Shown here: in pieces, positions 22,901 through 30,370 of the stretch
Position numbering within the stretch: the stretch's first letter is position 1
Layout: every line of letters starts with the position of its first letter
DNA from: Hydractinia symbiolongicarpus
Lineage: Eukaryota > Cnidaria > Hydrozoa > Anthoathecata > Hydractiniidae
Reading direction: 5' to 3'
Assembly: GCF_029227915.1 (NCBI RefSeq)
Contig: NC_079889.1
Coordinates: 8,990,001 to 9,054,000 of the forward strand
Length of the DNA: 64,000 bases
Notes under the pieces: generated by a model
The model's database searches: none
The model's input: the letters and a program-made list of their open reading frames with translations, nothing else
Told to the model about the DNA's origin: nothing
Translations under genes and position numbers: made by a program

Positions 22901-24836
22901 TAAGACGTTCTTAAGAAGATGCATTAAAGACATTTTAATAGCGTTTTCTAACAGAAGTTTTAAAAAAGACATCTTAAGAAGTCTTAAAGACGTCTTGTGC
23001 CAGTTGGGTATACTTTCTATTTTTCAATTGATGATGTTCGAGGTAGCGCAAGATATGACCGTATGATTAAACATTTTACACTTAGGGGCGATCGTCCAAG
23101 AGTGCTTTAGTGCTACCTAGTTTTACTGAAATAGTAGATTGCAGGATTCTGCAAACACAGTATTTGTCATAATGGCACCCTGTTAGTGGTACACAATGGA
23201 AAACACATTAATTTTAGCATTTCTGTTACTTTTCAATGCATCATTCCTTTGAGTACTTTTAAAAATAAACTAAAAAAATATTCTCAAATCTTTTGGGTTT
23301 TTTGATAAAAAAAAACAGGAAATAAATTTCTTGGCAAAGAAATGTAATTTATGGCAAATTTCCTACTTTGTATGAATATAGCTGCGTGCAATATTATAGT
23401 ATTATACAAAACCAAAACAAACTCATTGTCCAACAATATAAAGCATCAACACTAAAAACCCTGTTTTTGATTACTCATGTCAATATAATGTGATTGTTTC
23501 CCTTGGCGGATAGAGGCAATGATTGCACAAACATAAAAAAAATCAATATCATAACCTATAATGTATATACCTGGTAAAGTTTTAACAGTTGAAGTGTGGT
23601 CTCTTTTTGGACCAGTGCCAGAGCTACCAGTACTACCAGTTTGTCTACTCCAATCAAATTTATCTGTTTTACTTTGCGTCCATTTACAAGTGTCTTTCTC
23701 AAAATCACAATCTTGAGATAATAAATTTCCTAGAAAAAAATATTTCTTGGTTTTATTTTACGCTATTTCATAATTTATAGCTAGTTAGCTAGCTAGCTAT
23801 TTATAGCTAGTTAGCTATTGATACATAATCGAACAGTCTTTTTAGCTAAATCCCTGAACCTTTGAGTCAAGACGGACAAGTGCCGATTTCAATCAGCTGA
23901 GATTCGCGGATTAACTTTCCCACAAAAACTGTTTAACTTCAGGTTTTTTTAATTTAGAAACTTGTTATTTTAAATCTTGATACAATTTCTGCTTGAGCGG
24001 CAAAACCGCGTGTATTTGTTTTCAAAATTAAGGATGCTTTTACATGAGGCCAAAAGGGACTAACAACTTCGTCCACATACCCCTTTCTAAGTTTTTTGAA
24101 AAATAAAATGACTCTTTGTTACGGCCAGAAATATTCGAATCAGTGTTCGCCTTATAAGAAATAGGTTGTTTAGGCAAACCGCAATGTAAACATGCAAAAC
24201 CAACAACTTAGCAAGTTAAATAAAGTAAAGTCAACTGTTTTGCAAAATCTATGCCCGCAAAACATATTTTGTGTAGTTACAAGTAGTGTCAAAATTTAAC
24301 GACTTAGAATTTAGTTATTCGTTTCTCTCAAAAAATAATTAGAAAGGAAAAAAATTATCAACGATGGCAGGCAAGTTCTTTTAGGGCCCTTGAGCCAGGG
24401 CAAGGTCCACACATTTTTCGTAATGTGAAACTTAAAAGTTCTGTTTGTCCAAGAACTGAAAAAAATCACACTGAGAGAAGAAAAAAGATAGGCTTATATA
24501 CTACTAATTTCTCTTTATGCAAAAGCCATAATTTTTTCTGCCATTCGTGATTCGTATCATATCCTTGAATTATGAAAGACACAAGACGCGTGGAGATGAG
24601 ATATTCATAAGCTCCGCCTTACAAAGATAATAGCACAAGCAAATAACTACAGAAATGCACAGTTTTTGTGTGTTTCTTTTGTAACAAACTTGAACAATTC
24701 TTCTGATACCTAGTTTATGAAATCAAGTTTTGTATTGACGTATTTAAAGAATTAAAATGAAAAAAAACTTACCTACTAAGAAAACTAAAACTAAATATAT
24801 ACATAATTTACAATGGCCCAATTTTGGGTGTACCAT
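380..24836 (-). CDS. Giant secreted multi-MAM domain protein, 33 exons traced, 3' end outside window
   Basis: A spliced gene of about 1,967 codons inside the window. Exon 1 (24773-24836) encodes a signal peptide; the last traced exon (380-470) ends in phase 1, so the gene continues past position 1. Every listed exon is bounded by GT (once GC) and AG, and the phases chain without a break. MAM domains are about 160-residue extracellular adhesion modules with four cysteines; each here has C-(D/N)-F-E near its start, a conserved F-W-Y-H-M-Y-G core, and G-D-I-(A/S)-(I/L)-D-D near its end. At least ten are present. One fibronectin type II domain and one lectin-like trefoil sit inside MAM domains 1 and 7. 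Pro/Thr linkers follow MAM3, 6 and 9. I infer an extracellular matrix or surface adhesion protein. No transmembrane segment is seen in the part present. I do not recognise a named orthologue. Start and domain identity are solid; terminal structure is unknown. Confidence 0.93.
2403..3957 (-). CDS. MAM domain 9 and third Pro/Thr linker (exons 28-30)
   Basis: Exon 28 (3817-3957) contains [10 protein letters not shown] and F-D-W-I-I-R-Q. Exon 29 (3057-3331) contains [14 protein letters not shown] and [10 protein letters not shown], where the usual His is Asn. Exon 30 (2403-2556) contains S-T-G-D-I-A-L-D-D, the last cysteine and a linker with A-D-P-K and Thr/Pro repeats. Confidence 0.9.
4138..5331 (-). 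CDS. MAM domain 8 (exons 25-27)
   Basis: Exon 25 (5185-5331) contains [20 protein letters not shown] and N-T-G-P-S-T-D-H-T. Exon 26 (4394-4662) contains [12 protein letters not shown] and [10 protein letters not shown]. Exon 27 (4138-4228) contains Y-T-G-D-I-A-L-D-D and the last cysteine. Introns are 0.2-0.5 kb and hold nothing else visible. Confidence 0.9.
5640..7663 (-). CDS. MAM domain 7, split by a lectin-like trefoil (exons 20, 23, 24)
   Basis: Exon 20 (7520-7663) gives [17 protein letters not shown] and G-T-G-P-S-G-D-H-T. Exons 21-22 then encode a separate module. Exon 23 (5965-6224) resumes MAM7 with [15 protein letters not shown] and [11 protein letters not shown]. Exon 24 (5640-5730) closes it with Y-Q-G-D-I-S-I-D-D. 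The inserted pair enters at phase 1 and leaves at phase 1, the same boundary used by the FN2 exon in MAM1. Confidence 0.9.
6714..7311 (-). CDS. Exons 21-22: three-lobed lectin-like (beta-trefoil type) module inside MAM7
   Basis: Exon 21 (7079-7311) and exon 22 (6714-6894) together encode about 138 residues with three similar lobes. Each has a K-C-I or M-C-I start, a G-G or G-S turn, and in lobes 1 and 3 L-V-V-Y-x-x-C followed by an F-V-stretch. Lobe 1 has K-H-S-G-G-K-C-I-H; lobe 3 has [10 protein letters not shown] and N-P-P-N-N. From memory this resembles a repeat common in cnidarian secreted proteins and related to ricin-type trefoils; a sugar-binding role is inference. The pair is phase 1 in, phase 1 out, with a phase-0 intron inside. 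Confidence 0.7.
7950..9089 (-). CDS. MAM domain 6 and second Pro/Thr linker (exons 17-19)
   Basis: Exon 17 (8952-9089) contains [10 protein letters not shown] and F-D-W-I-V-G. Exon 18 (8396-8676) contains [14 protein letters not shown] and [11 protein letters not shown]. Exon 19 (7950-8118) contains Y-K-G-D-I-A-I-D-D, the last cysteine, and a linker with A-D-P-N and a run of Thr/Pro. The linker resembles those after MAM3 and MAM9. The intron before exon 17 (9090-9976) carries a 13-bp hairpin near 9629-9665 and nothing else recognised. Confidence 0.9.
9977..11458 (-). CDS. MAM domain 5 with shifted intron (3' part of exon 14, exons 15, 16)
   Basis: Exon 14 (11373-11568) runs straight from the end of MAM4 into MAM5 ([10 protein letters not shown]), so the usual intron between domains is missing here. 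Its donor falls after A-T-S-S-S, before the G-P-T-N-D-H-T motif. Exon 15 (10353-10651) therefore begins with that motif and continues with [14 protein letters not shown] and [10 protein letters not shown]. Exon 16 (9977-10067) closes the domain with R-S-D-I-A-I-D-D. Phases still fit (1, then 0, then 1). Confidence 0.87.
11459..14901 (-). CDS. MAM domain 4 (exons 12, 13 and the 5' part of 14)
   Basis: Exon 12 (14758-14901) gives [11 protein letters not shown] and [11 protein letters not shown]. Exon 13 (13825-14093) gives [11 protein letters not shown] and [11 protein letters not shown]. The 5' portion of exon 14 (11373-11568) gives Y-Q-G-D-I-A-L-D-D and the closing cysteine. Unlike MAM1 and MAM7, no extra module is seen in the a/b intron (14094-14757). 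The 2.3-kb intron 11569-13824 contains only AT-rich sequence and a GC-richer inverted repeat near 13299-13373. Confidence 0.88.
13299..13373. repeat. GC-richer imperfect inverted repeat
   Basis: CCTCGATCCCAGGGCTTT on the left faces a right arm reading CCTAGACCCCGGGCTCTTTG in reverse complement. The arms are separated by about 20 bases. Compositionally unlike the surrounding AT-rich intron, so probably a small foldback or SINE-like remnant. Confidence 0.4.
14956..15060. repeat. (GAAT)n/(CAAT)n tetranucleotide microsatellite
   Basis: An imperfect run of GAAT, CAAT and related tetranucleotides in the MAM-gene intron. Simple repeat, no further function inferred. Confidence 0.85.
15288..16575 (-). 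CDS. MAM domain 3 and first Pro/Thr linker (exons 9-11)
   Basis: Exon 9 (16429-16575) contains [10 protein letters not shown] and F-D-W-I-L-G. Exon 10 (15941-16203) contains [14 protein letters not shown] and F-F-Y-H-M-Y-G-S-S. Exon 11 (15288-15456) ends the domain with Y-T-G-D-I-A-L-D-T (the usual second Asp replaced by Thr) and continues into a linker rich in Ser, Thr and Pro. The linker marks the end of the first MAM triplet. The intron 14902-15287 contains the (GAAT/CAAT)n microsatellite. Confidence 0.9.
16725..18914 (-). CDS. MAM domain 2 (exons 6-8)
   Basis: Exon 6 (18777-18914) gives [11 protein letters not shown] and [12 protein letters not shown]. Exon 7 (17297-17553) gives [10 protein letters not shown] and L-E-F-Y-Y-H-M-F-G. 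Exon 8 (16725-16815) gives Y-Q-G-D-M-A-I-D-D and the last cysteine. Phases 1-1, 1-0 and 0-1 repeat the standard pattern. The intron 17554-18776 holds a 20-bp perfect hairpin (18214-18290) and no supported gene. Confidence 0.9.
18214..18290. repeat. Perfect 20-bp inverted repeat with 37-base spacer
   Basis: Arms 18214-18233 and 18271-18290 are exact reverse complements (ATTGTCAAAAATGTCAGCTT and its complement). It is in the intron between MAM exons 6 and 7. A hairpin RNA or foldback repeat is possible. Confidence 0.7.
19922..23729 (-). CDS. MAM domain 1, split by an FN2 exon (exons 2, 4, 5)
   Basis: Exon 2 (23571-23729) carries the first part of MAM1: [16 protein letters not shown] and S-S-G-T-G-P. 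Exon 4 (20204-20457) carries [15 protein letters not shown] and [10 protein letters not shown]. Exon 5 (19922-20036) carries Y-K-G-D-I-S-V-D-D and the final cysteine, then a glycine-rich tail. Exon 3 between them is an FN2 module. Exon 4 ends CAG|GCAAGT, a GC donor. The intron 21972-23570 contains a 749-bp TA-flanked element (22260-23008); the intron 20458-21809 contains a 37-bp inverted repeat near 20827-20918. Confidence 0.9.
20827..20918. repeat. Inverted repeat, two 37-bp arms (32/37 match)
   Basis: Arms 20827-20863 and 20882-20918 are reverse complements apart from five mismatches, with an 18-base loop. It lies in an intron of the MAM gene. It could be a small foldback element remnant. 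Confidence 0.6.
21810..21971 (-). CDS. Exon 3: fibronectin type II module inside MAM1
   Basis: This 162-nt exon, phase 1 at both ends, encodes a complete FN2-type domain: P-C-Y-F-P-F-L-Y, then [15 protein letters not shown], and K-W-G-Y-C-T-S. Four cysteines and the aromatic core match the FN2 fold, which often binds collagen or glycan ligands. A symmetric 1-1 exon can be inserted or removed without a frameshift. It interrupts MAM1 between the segment with the G-T-G-P motif and the segment with the F-W-Y-H-M motif, rather than lying between domains. Family identification is from sequence memory, but the pattern is clear. Confidence 0.9.
22260..23008. mobile_element. 749-bp palindrome-rich MITE-like element in a MAM-gene intron
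   Basis: The ends are imperfect inverted repeats: the left starts CCCAGTCAGCACAAAGAGCT, and the right end read in reverse starts CCCAACTGGCACAAGACGTC. Both are flanked by TA (22258-22259 and 23009-23010). The interior is full of self-complementary AGACGTCTTTTAAAAGA-type motifs on both strands. It has no coding capacity; open frames here are by-products of the repeats. A TA target site would fit a Tc1/mariner-type non-autonomous element, but the family is not established. Confidence 0.6.
24773..24836 (-). CDS. Exon 1 of multi-MAM gene: start codon and signal peptide
   Basis: On the minus strand an ATG at 24836-24834 begins [10 protein letters not shown] followed by a hydrophobic stretch [11 protein letters not shown], a typical signal-peptide core. 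The exon ends in phase 1 at a GTAAGT donor and joins the next exon (23571-23729), giving a likely cleavage site just before the first MAM cysteine (S-Q-D-C-D-F-E). The 5' UTR boundary was not resolved; a pyrimidine-rich acceptor-like stretch lies near 24965-24985. Intron 1 (23730-24772) shows no further coding sequence I can support. Confidence 0.75.
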
Positions 24837-25010
24837 GTTGCGAAACACCGCCCCTACTTTAATTCAGGGTGTGTCTCTTATTCTTTCTTTGTTTATAACC
24901 AAATTTCGATCATCAATTCGATTATTTCATCAACAAACTGCTGGTTGATTTCAATCCTTTTTTGTCTAAAAACAAAAGGAAAAATACTGACGTAACAAAA
25001 CATAATAAAC

Positions 25011-25180
25011 TTGTTGTGAGTAATTCGCTCTAAAACAAAGTGGACAACGAACATGTTGCAGTTGGCTTTCTATGCCTTGGACGTCTTCTTGAAGTCTAAG
25101 GCGAATTCTACTCGCGAGATTACTATTTACACTCCATGCGCGCGCTAAATGGTATTGTAATAATTCTAGACTTTCACAAT
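25011..25180 (-). other. Exon-like open segment with a CPLC motif, unassigned
   Basis: Between an acceptor-like TTTCATAG (minus) and a weak GTTTAT donor, about 57 codons are open and protein-like, including A-R-A-W-S-V-N-S-N-L-A-S-R-I and H-V-R-C-P-L-C-F-R. The helix-then-C-x2-C arrangement loosely recalls small RNase P/MRP-type zinc-ribbon proteins, but I cannot assign it. No start codon or partner exon was found, and it lies just upstream of the MAM gene's first exon. It may be chance. Confidence 0.25.
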
Positions 25181-26758
25181 CTATGAAAGGATTTAGACTT
25201 GGTGCACATGTTGTTCTTTATTTTCAATTAAATTTTAGCCTGAAAGTTCTTATAAAATAGATTCTTATGGAAAAAGCTGTAGAATGCAAAGAAAATCAAG
25301 CACGAAATTAATTTTTAACGGCATATTTGGTTTTATTTATCAATTCCTTTTTTTCTGTAAATTTAGAGAGAAAAACTCGTAATGAAACCAATACTTGGTG
25401 ATGTTATGAAAGAAATAATTGAAATGAAAAAAACAAGCACTGCTAAGAAGCACTTGGGTATTACAAGCCTGAGGACAGAAAATCACATAACAGAAAAAAC
25501 TAATGGATCATTTCAAAATACTTAACCATACTTGACGCATTCAAATTATTGTATTATATTTTTTATAAATAAGGTTTATTTACGTAAAACACATAAGCAT
25601 CCTTTCGTAAGAGGATTCAAGTTTTGTGTTGAATGAACTGTCTCATTCAGTTTATGTTAGATCGTCGCCTACCTGGTGACGAAATAAAAAAGACTTGTGG
25701 AAGTGTCATTGTCACGACATCAAGGATGAAATAAAATTTGTTACAATTAAAAAAAATGATGTGGTCCCAATCTCGTCCCTAGGTTTTATAAGGCTTTCAA
25801 CACTGGGAAAGCCATGCATAAAAGCTAAAAAAGGATCAAATTGGTGCGGTTGTATAAAATACACCAATCCGAAGCATTGGGCTACCATTTTGTATTGCGG
25901 TGCGGTGTTGAGACTGAGCGCGAAGAAGGGTTGAAAAATTAGTTGAGAGAGGAGCAAACAGAGTGAAAAGAACAAATAAAATGATTCATACGATATTAAA
26001 ATGAGCTATAAACAAACTGTTATCTTTTAAAACAAAATACCCAGCGTTAATTGTGCTGTTGTTGGTTCTACGAATAGCCAGTATAAAATTCGAAACTGGA
26101 AGCTATAATTTGATATAATATAATGTAAAACCTAATTTTTATTAATTACGCAATATTTGTTGTGTTGGGAAAGCATATTGCTAAATTTATTTTTTGTTAA
26201 ATTTTGCGAAACGATTTTCACTTTGTTTGCAAAGGTTATAACTGTAAACTATACATCGCACCTTGAAGATCGCACATGAAATTCAATATCTTCAAAAACA
26301 AAACAAATAAAAAAATTAAAGAGCTGTCAAGATGATGGACAATTCCAAAGTCCGTGTTGTTTCAAATCTCTTTTTCGACTTCTGAGATGGTTGTCATGGA
26401 AATAAATAAAAACAAAATTGGTGGATGACTTGCATAATAAGTTTGCGAAATCGATTGTCAATAAGAGATTTAAATGACTTACATACCAAAGTCAACTGAA
26501 GCGAAAGAAATAATAGAAATACTGAACTGTACGTTATAATGCTTCAGTGGAATGTTGCTCTATGAAATGAAAAAATGTTTTAATTGGGACGCCCGAAAAG
26601 TAAAATTCTTTCCCGTGTTTAATTTTAACTTCAGAAAAGAATTTTTTAAATCTAATATATTTTAATCAAATAAAGTTTCTTTTAGCTACTTTACTTTATT
26701 TTTCTTATCCTTGATTCATCGGTAACTGTGAGCACTTCATCCACAGCTTCTACACTGT

Positions 26759-26908
26759 CTATCTGTCTGACAACGCAAAGATACTTCCATCAGCAACAAC
26801 ATATTTGTGATGCAATATTTGTTCCCACACAAGACGCAAAGCAATGTATTTACCAGTCTTTCCCTTTTTAACGGTAGAAAGATTACCAGTGGGTAAGTTA
26901 GTCATTTC
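26759..26908 (-). other. Possible terminal coding exon, unassigned
   Basis: An acceptor (TTGTTCCCAG on minus) precedes 49 open codons, including K-K-G-K-T-G-K-Y-I-A-L-R-L-V-W-E-Q-I-L, ending at TAG (26759-26761). An AATAAA on the same strand lies about 59 bases downstream (26695-26700). This looks like the last exon of a small gene. I do not recognise the product and could not join it by phase to the exon-like segments further upstream. Confidence 0.3.
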
Positions 26909-28612
26909 CTGGGAACAAAGTTGGTAAAAATGTCTGCTCTTAGTTGAAAAAAAAAAGTAAAAGTTAGATTTCGCAATGTGTGAAGTTTTGCAATATTTTC
27001 TAATGAATGAACTGAAAATTGAGACTGTTTTATTTTCTTTTATTTCAATTTGAGATAATTGACTTTTCTCTGTATGCATGGAATAAAACTTTGTGGCGGG
27101 AACACTGAGTTACTGTTACCCCTTATAGACTTTTTTTGACTGAAACAATTTAGGTGAAAGTTAGTGACCTAACCGGACTTCCAGTTTTATATCCCCCTTT
27201 TTTGCAACTTTTTCAAAACAATTAAATTATTGTTCAGTCTATGTTGTTGTTGTTTTTGTTATATTGGTTTAGCTTTTGTACTTTTTATTCTAACGTTAAG
27301 CTGGCCTATGTTTATCTTTCAGTGTGACGAGAAGAGTAAGCTTGATGCATTGTTTATTAATTTATTTTTCTAGGTCTGGCGTCCGAAGTATGTTTACTTT
27401 TTTGGTGAATGAAATCAACAAACATTTTTTCTTTAAAATTCGTCCCAAGAGACTACTAATTGAGATTACTAGTCCTTAGCCTGTTGAGAATTCCTCGCAC
27501 CGACATTTCGTGCATCCTTGCCGCCTGTTTACATGAAGTAATGCAATTTGCTTGGACGGGTGTTATTACTACAATGTAAGGTACGATTATAATGACGTTT
27601 TCGATTACAAAACCCCCTGCTTTTAAATTTGCACACACACGACAGCGGGTGTCATGTAGGGCGCTGTATAAATAAAAAAAGGAATTTTAGGCGCGAAATT
27701 TTTAAAAATGGTAGATTACTTGCACTGGTTTTCTTGCTTCGTTTCCTCATTTACATAATGAGATTTTTCTTTTACTGTAACCCTATAATTCATTTTGCTT
27801 TCCAATCCAGTTATACTTGGAGGCCCCCCAAATGAGCGTAAATTTCGTAAGAAAGACTGCATTGAGTGCAATATTTATTATCACTGTTTACTGCTTAGCC
27901 GAATAAGATTTAATAGAATTTACATTAGGTTGTATTGAGCACAAATATTTAAGGATGAATTTAATGAATGGAGTATAAGTTTCGCCTAAGACTATTTACA
28001 GGTTGTGCGCTCCTCACAATGTATCGACGCGCACTTAACATGAATGTAATAATATTGAAGAATCATCACAGATATCTTGAAACTCAAGTATAAACATCTA
28101 TTGGTGGCTACAATAATGTCTTGAGAGCGGCACGTGTTGAACCAAGGGCGCCTTTTACTTTTCTTACACGACAAATCTGTTTTTCTGAATTAGAGAATAA
28201 AACTAAACTGTTATGAAAAGAAGGACAGTGTATTGTTTAGCCTTAAATTGGAATGCCAAAAAGATAAAACTTTGATTAAGAATGTTTTTTTATATTTCAA
28301 CTGGGATGTGTTTTATAAAAACTATTAAAGAGGAAAGAAAATGTTGGCAAAATCAAGCTTGTTATCCCCAAATCGATGCCAAAAACTTTTTTCTTGTCTG
28401 ATCATACCTGATTATGCCTGTAAAAATGGTGCACCATGCCAAAACTGTAGAAGTTTTGAGACTAAGCTATTGAGCTGGCGTCAACCACAATCTTTATTTC
28501 GCCTGTTTAGAATATAAACAGACATGTTGACATAATGGAGAAGATCTTATATTAAATCCACTCTCCTTCATAGAAAAAGTTTTTTTTAAAGTAAAAAGAG
28601 TAAACCTCTTAC

Positions 28613-28699
28613 AAAGAAATTTGATTGAGGCTGCAGGAATGTTTACAGATAGAAGAGTTGAGAATTCATTGAAACATCCACCTCTTCGATTCTGTGTAC
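28613..28699 (-). other. Possible third exon of the unassigned gene
   Basis: This segment is phase 1 to phase 1 and follows the phase-1 end of 29377-29485. It is open for 29 codons (N-R-R-G-G-C-F-N-E-F-S-T-L-L) and ends at a GTAAGA donor. The acceptor has a poor pyrimidine tract, so confidence is low. Confidence 0.2.
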
Positions 28700-28802
28700 C
28701 TTTTACCGATGTCAAATTAATGCTAATTATGTTAATTAATGTTAATGAATATAAATTATGTAATGTCACACAAATCACGGAAACCTTGTTAAACTTTTTT
28801 TA

Positions 28803-28846
28803 AAGAATTGGTTACATAAAGGGAGTCCTTTATGTAACTAATTCTT
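28803..28846. repeat. Short hairpin, 20-bp arms, 4-base loop
   Basis: Arms 28803-28822 and 28827-28846 are complementary with one mismatch that would be a G-U pair in RNA. The four-base loop is GAGT. No gene context was identified. Confidence 0.65.
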
Positions 28847-29376
28847 CTTGATGGTCTTCTATGATTACTAATTTTATAGTACATTTTGAACAGTTTAACA
28901 CGCATACATTATTGCAGTAGATTTTGTCTAACATATAAAAGCCTTGAATATTTTTGTCCCAATTTTTTAGAAATTTTTTGCTGAGTCATTTTAAAAATTT
29001 ACTCTTATCATAATAATTGCAGTTGTTTTTGCTGAGTCATCTGTCACCAAAAATGTAAAAACTTATTACAGAAAAGGTTTGAGGATTGGTTTAAATAAAG
29101 AGAAAAATAAATAATTAAATAAAATAGATGTTTCTATAAATCAGCCGACAAGATTGTTTAGGAAAATAAATTTGTATGTCTATTTTTATTTACTTGTTTG
29201 TTTATCCGGGTTAAACAAGGTAGTCACTTTCACCACAAGACAGTAAATAGCCAGATATTCTTGTTCTCTGTATCTATCCCATTTAACGCGCTACACAATT
29301 TATCAGCTTATCTTTAATAACCTTTCATTCGCCACGGAATTAAATCATGCAGCCCACAAGTAAATAAAAAGCATAC

Positions 29377-30370
29377 CTGAACAAAAGAAAGGATGCAAAT
29401 CTCGCGCCAGTTGTGTGCTTAATTTGCAGCTTTTGCAAACGATTCGAGGCTTTAACAAAAAAAGGTGTGTAGCCCTCGAGAGTTGCTGCAAGAAGAATGA
29501 AGAAAAGCGTGGAATTTGAAACCAATGTCACATGGCTGGCGCAAAAAATATATTAAAAAAAATGCTTTTTAATGCATTAACAATTGTTAAGCCGTATCTA
29601 AATAACACTAGCCAATCAGATCCGTGTATTTACAGTTTTCTTTTGTTCTGAGCAACCAATTAAAACAATGCGCATGAGATAAAACAGCATCATTAAACCG
29701 AACGTGTACAGGAATATATTTCACCAATGGATTATTTCACCAAACACCGTAGATGATTTCTCACGCTTCGTGCGAAAAGTCTAATAAAATACCTCTTAAA
29801 AACACCCAGGAGGGAGGATGTTGGGTTTGTTTTGAAAAGATAATGTTTCAATTTATGCAACGTGTGTTGTTGTGATTTTTGTAGCTCGTGACCGCGTTAA
29901 TGACAGGGAGGCTTAAGGTGAAAAGTACTTAAAAGTCTTGCACCAACATGATTTCTGATTCACATGTAAAAATAAAAAATTGTTGAAAAAAATTGATATA
30001 AAAAGTCAATAAGGTATTTTCAAGCTGTCAATTGTGCACAATCAAAATTTAAATACAGTGTTTTTAGACCATATTAAGTCATTTACTAGCTGTAACACGG
30101 CTGGCGAGTGAATCCGCAGCGGCCAAAGAAGAAAGGAAATGTTCTTGGCTGTACCGCAATCCACCGTAGCACTTTGCAAGGTGGTACACTCTGAATGACG
30201 TGTATCTGAAGTCTTCACACAATCACGCCTTACTTACAATGCGAATCTCTGCCAGAAGCGAAAATTGCTGTTCCAAATTCTGTAGATTTTTCCACAGATA
30301 GCTGGTCCGGTCATCGCAGTTTGTTTCTATGAAATTCCGAAGAACAACAAAAGTTTCCCGCCCTTTTATG
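29377..30370 (-). other. Two compatible exon-like segments, unassigned small gene
   Basis: Segment 30238-30370 (acceptor TTTGTAG, donor GTAAGTAAG) is open for 44 codons, including R-E-T-F-V-V-L-R-N-F-I-E-T-N-C and K-N-L-Q-N-L-E-Q-Q-F-S-L-L-A-E-I, a likely amphipathic helix. It ends in phase 0. Segment 29377-29485 (acceptor TCTTCTTGCAG, donor GTATGC) begins in phase 0 and reads R-I-V-C-K-S-C-K-L with a later cysteine, possibly a zinc-binding site. Good splice sites and matching phase suggest a real gene; the first exon was not found. The product is unknown to me. Confidence 0.4.

Noticed and set aside
25695-25975. Overlapping open frames on both strands at 25.7-26.0 kb
   Set aside because: No splice context, no family resemblance, and both strands are open because of composition.
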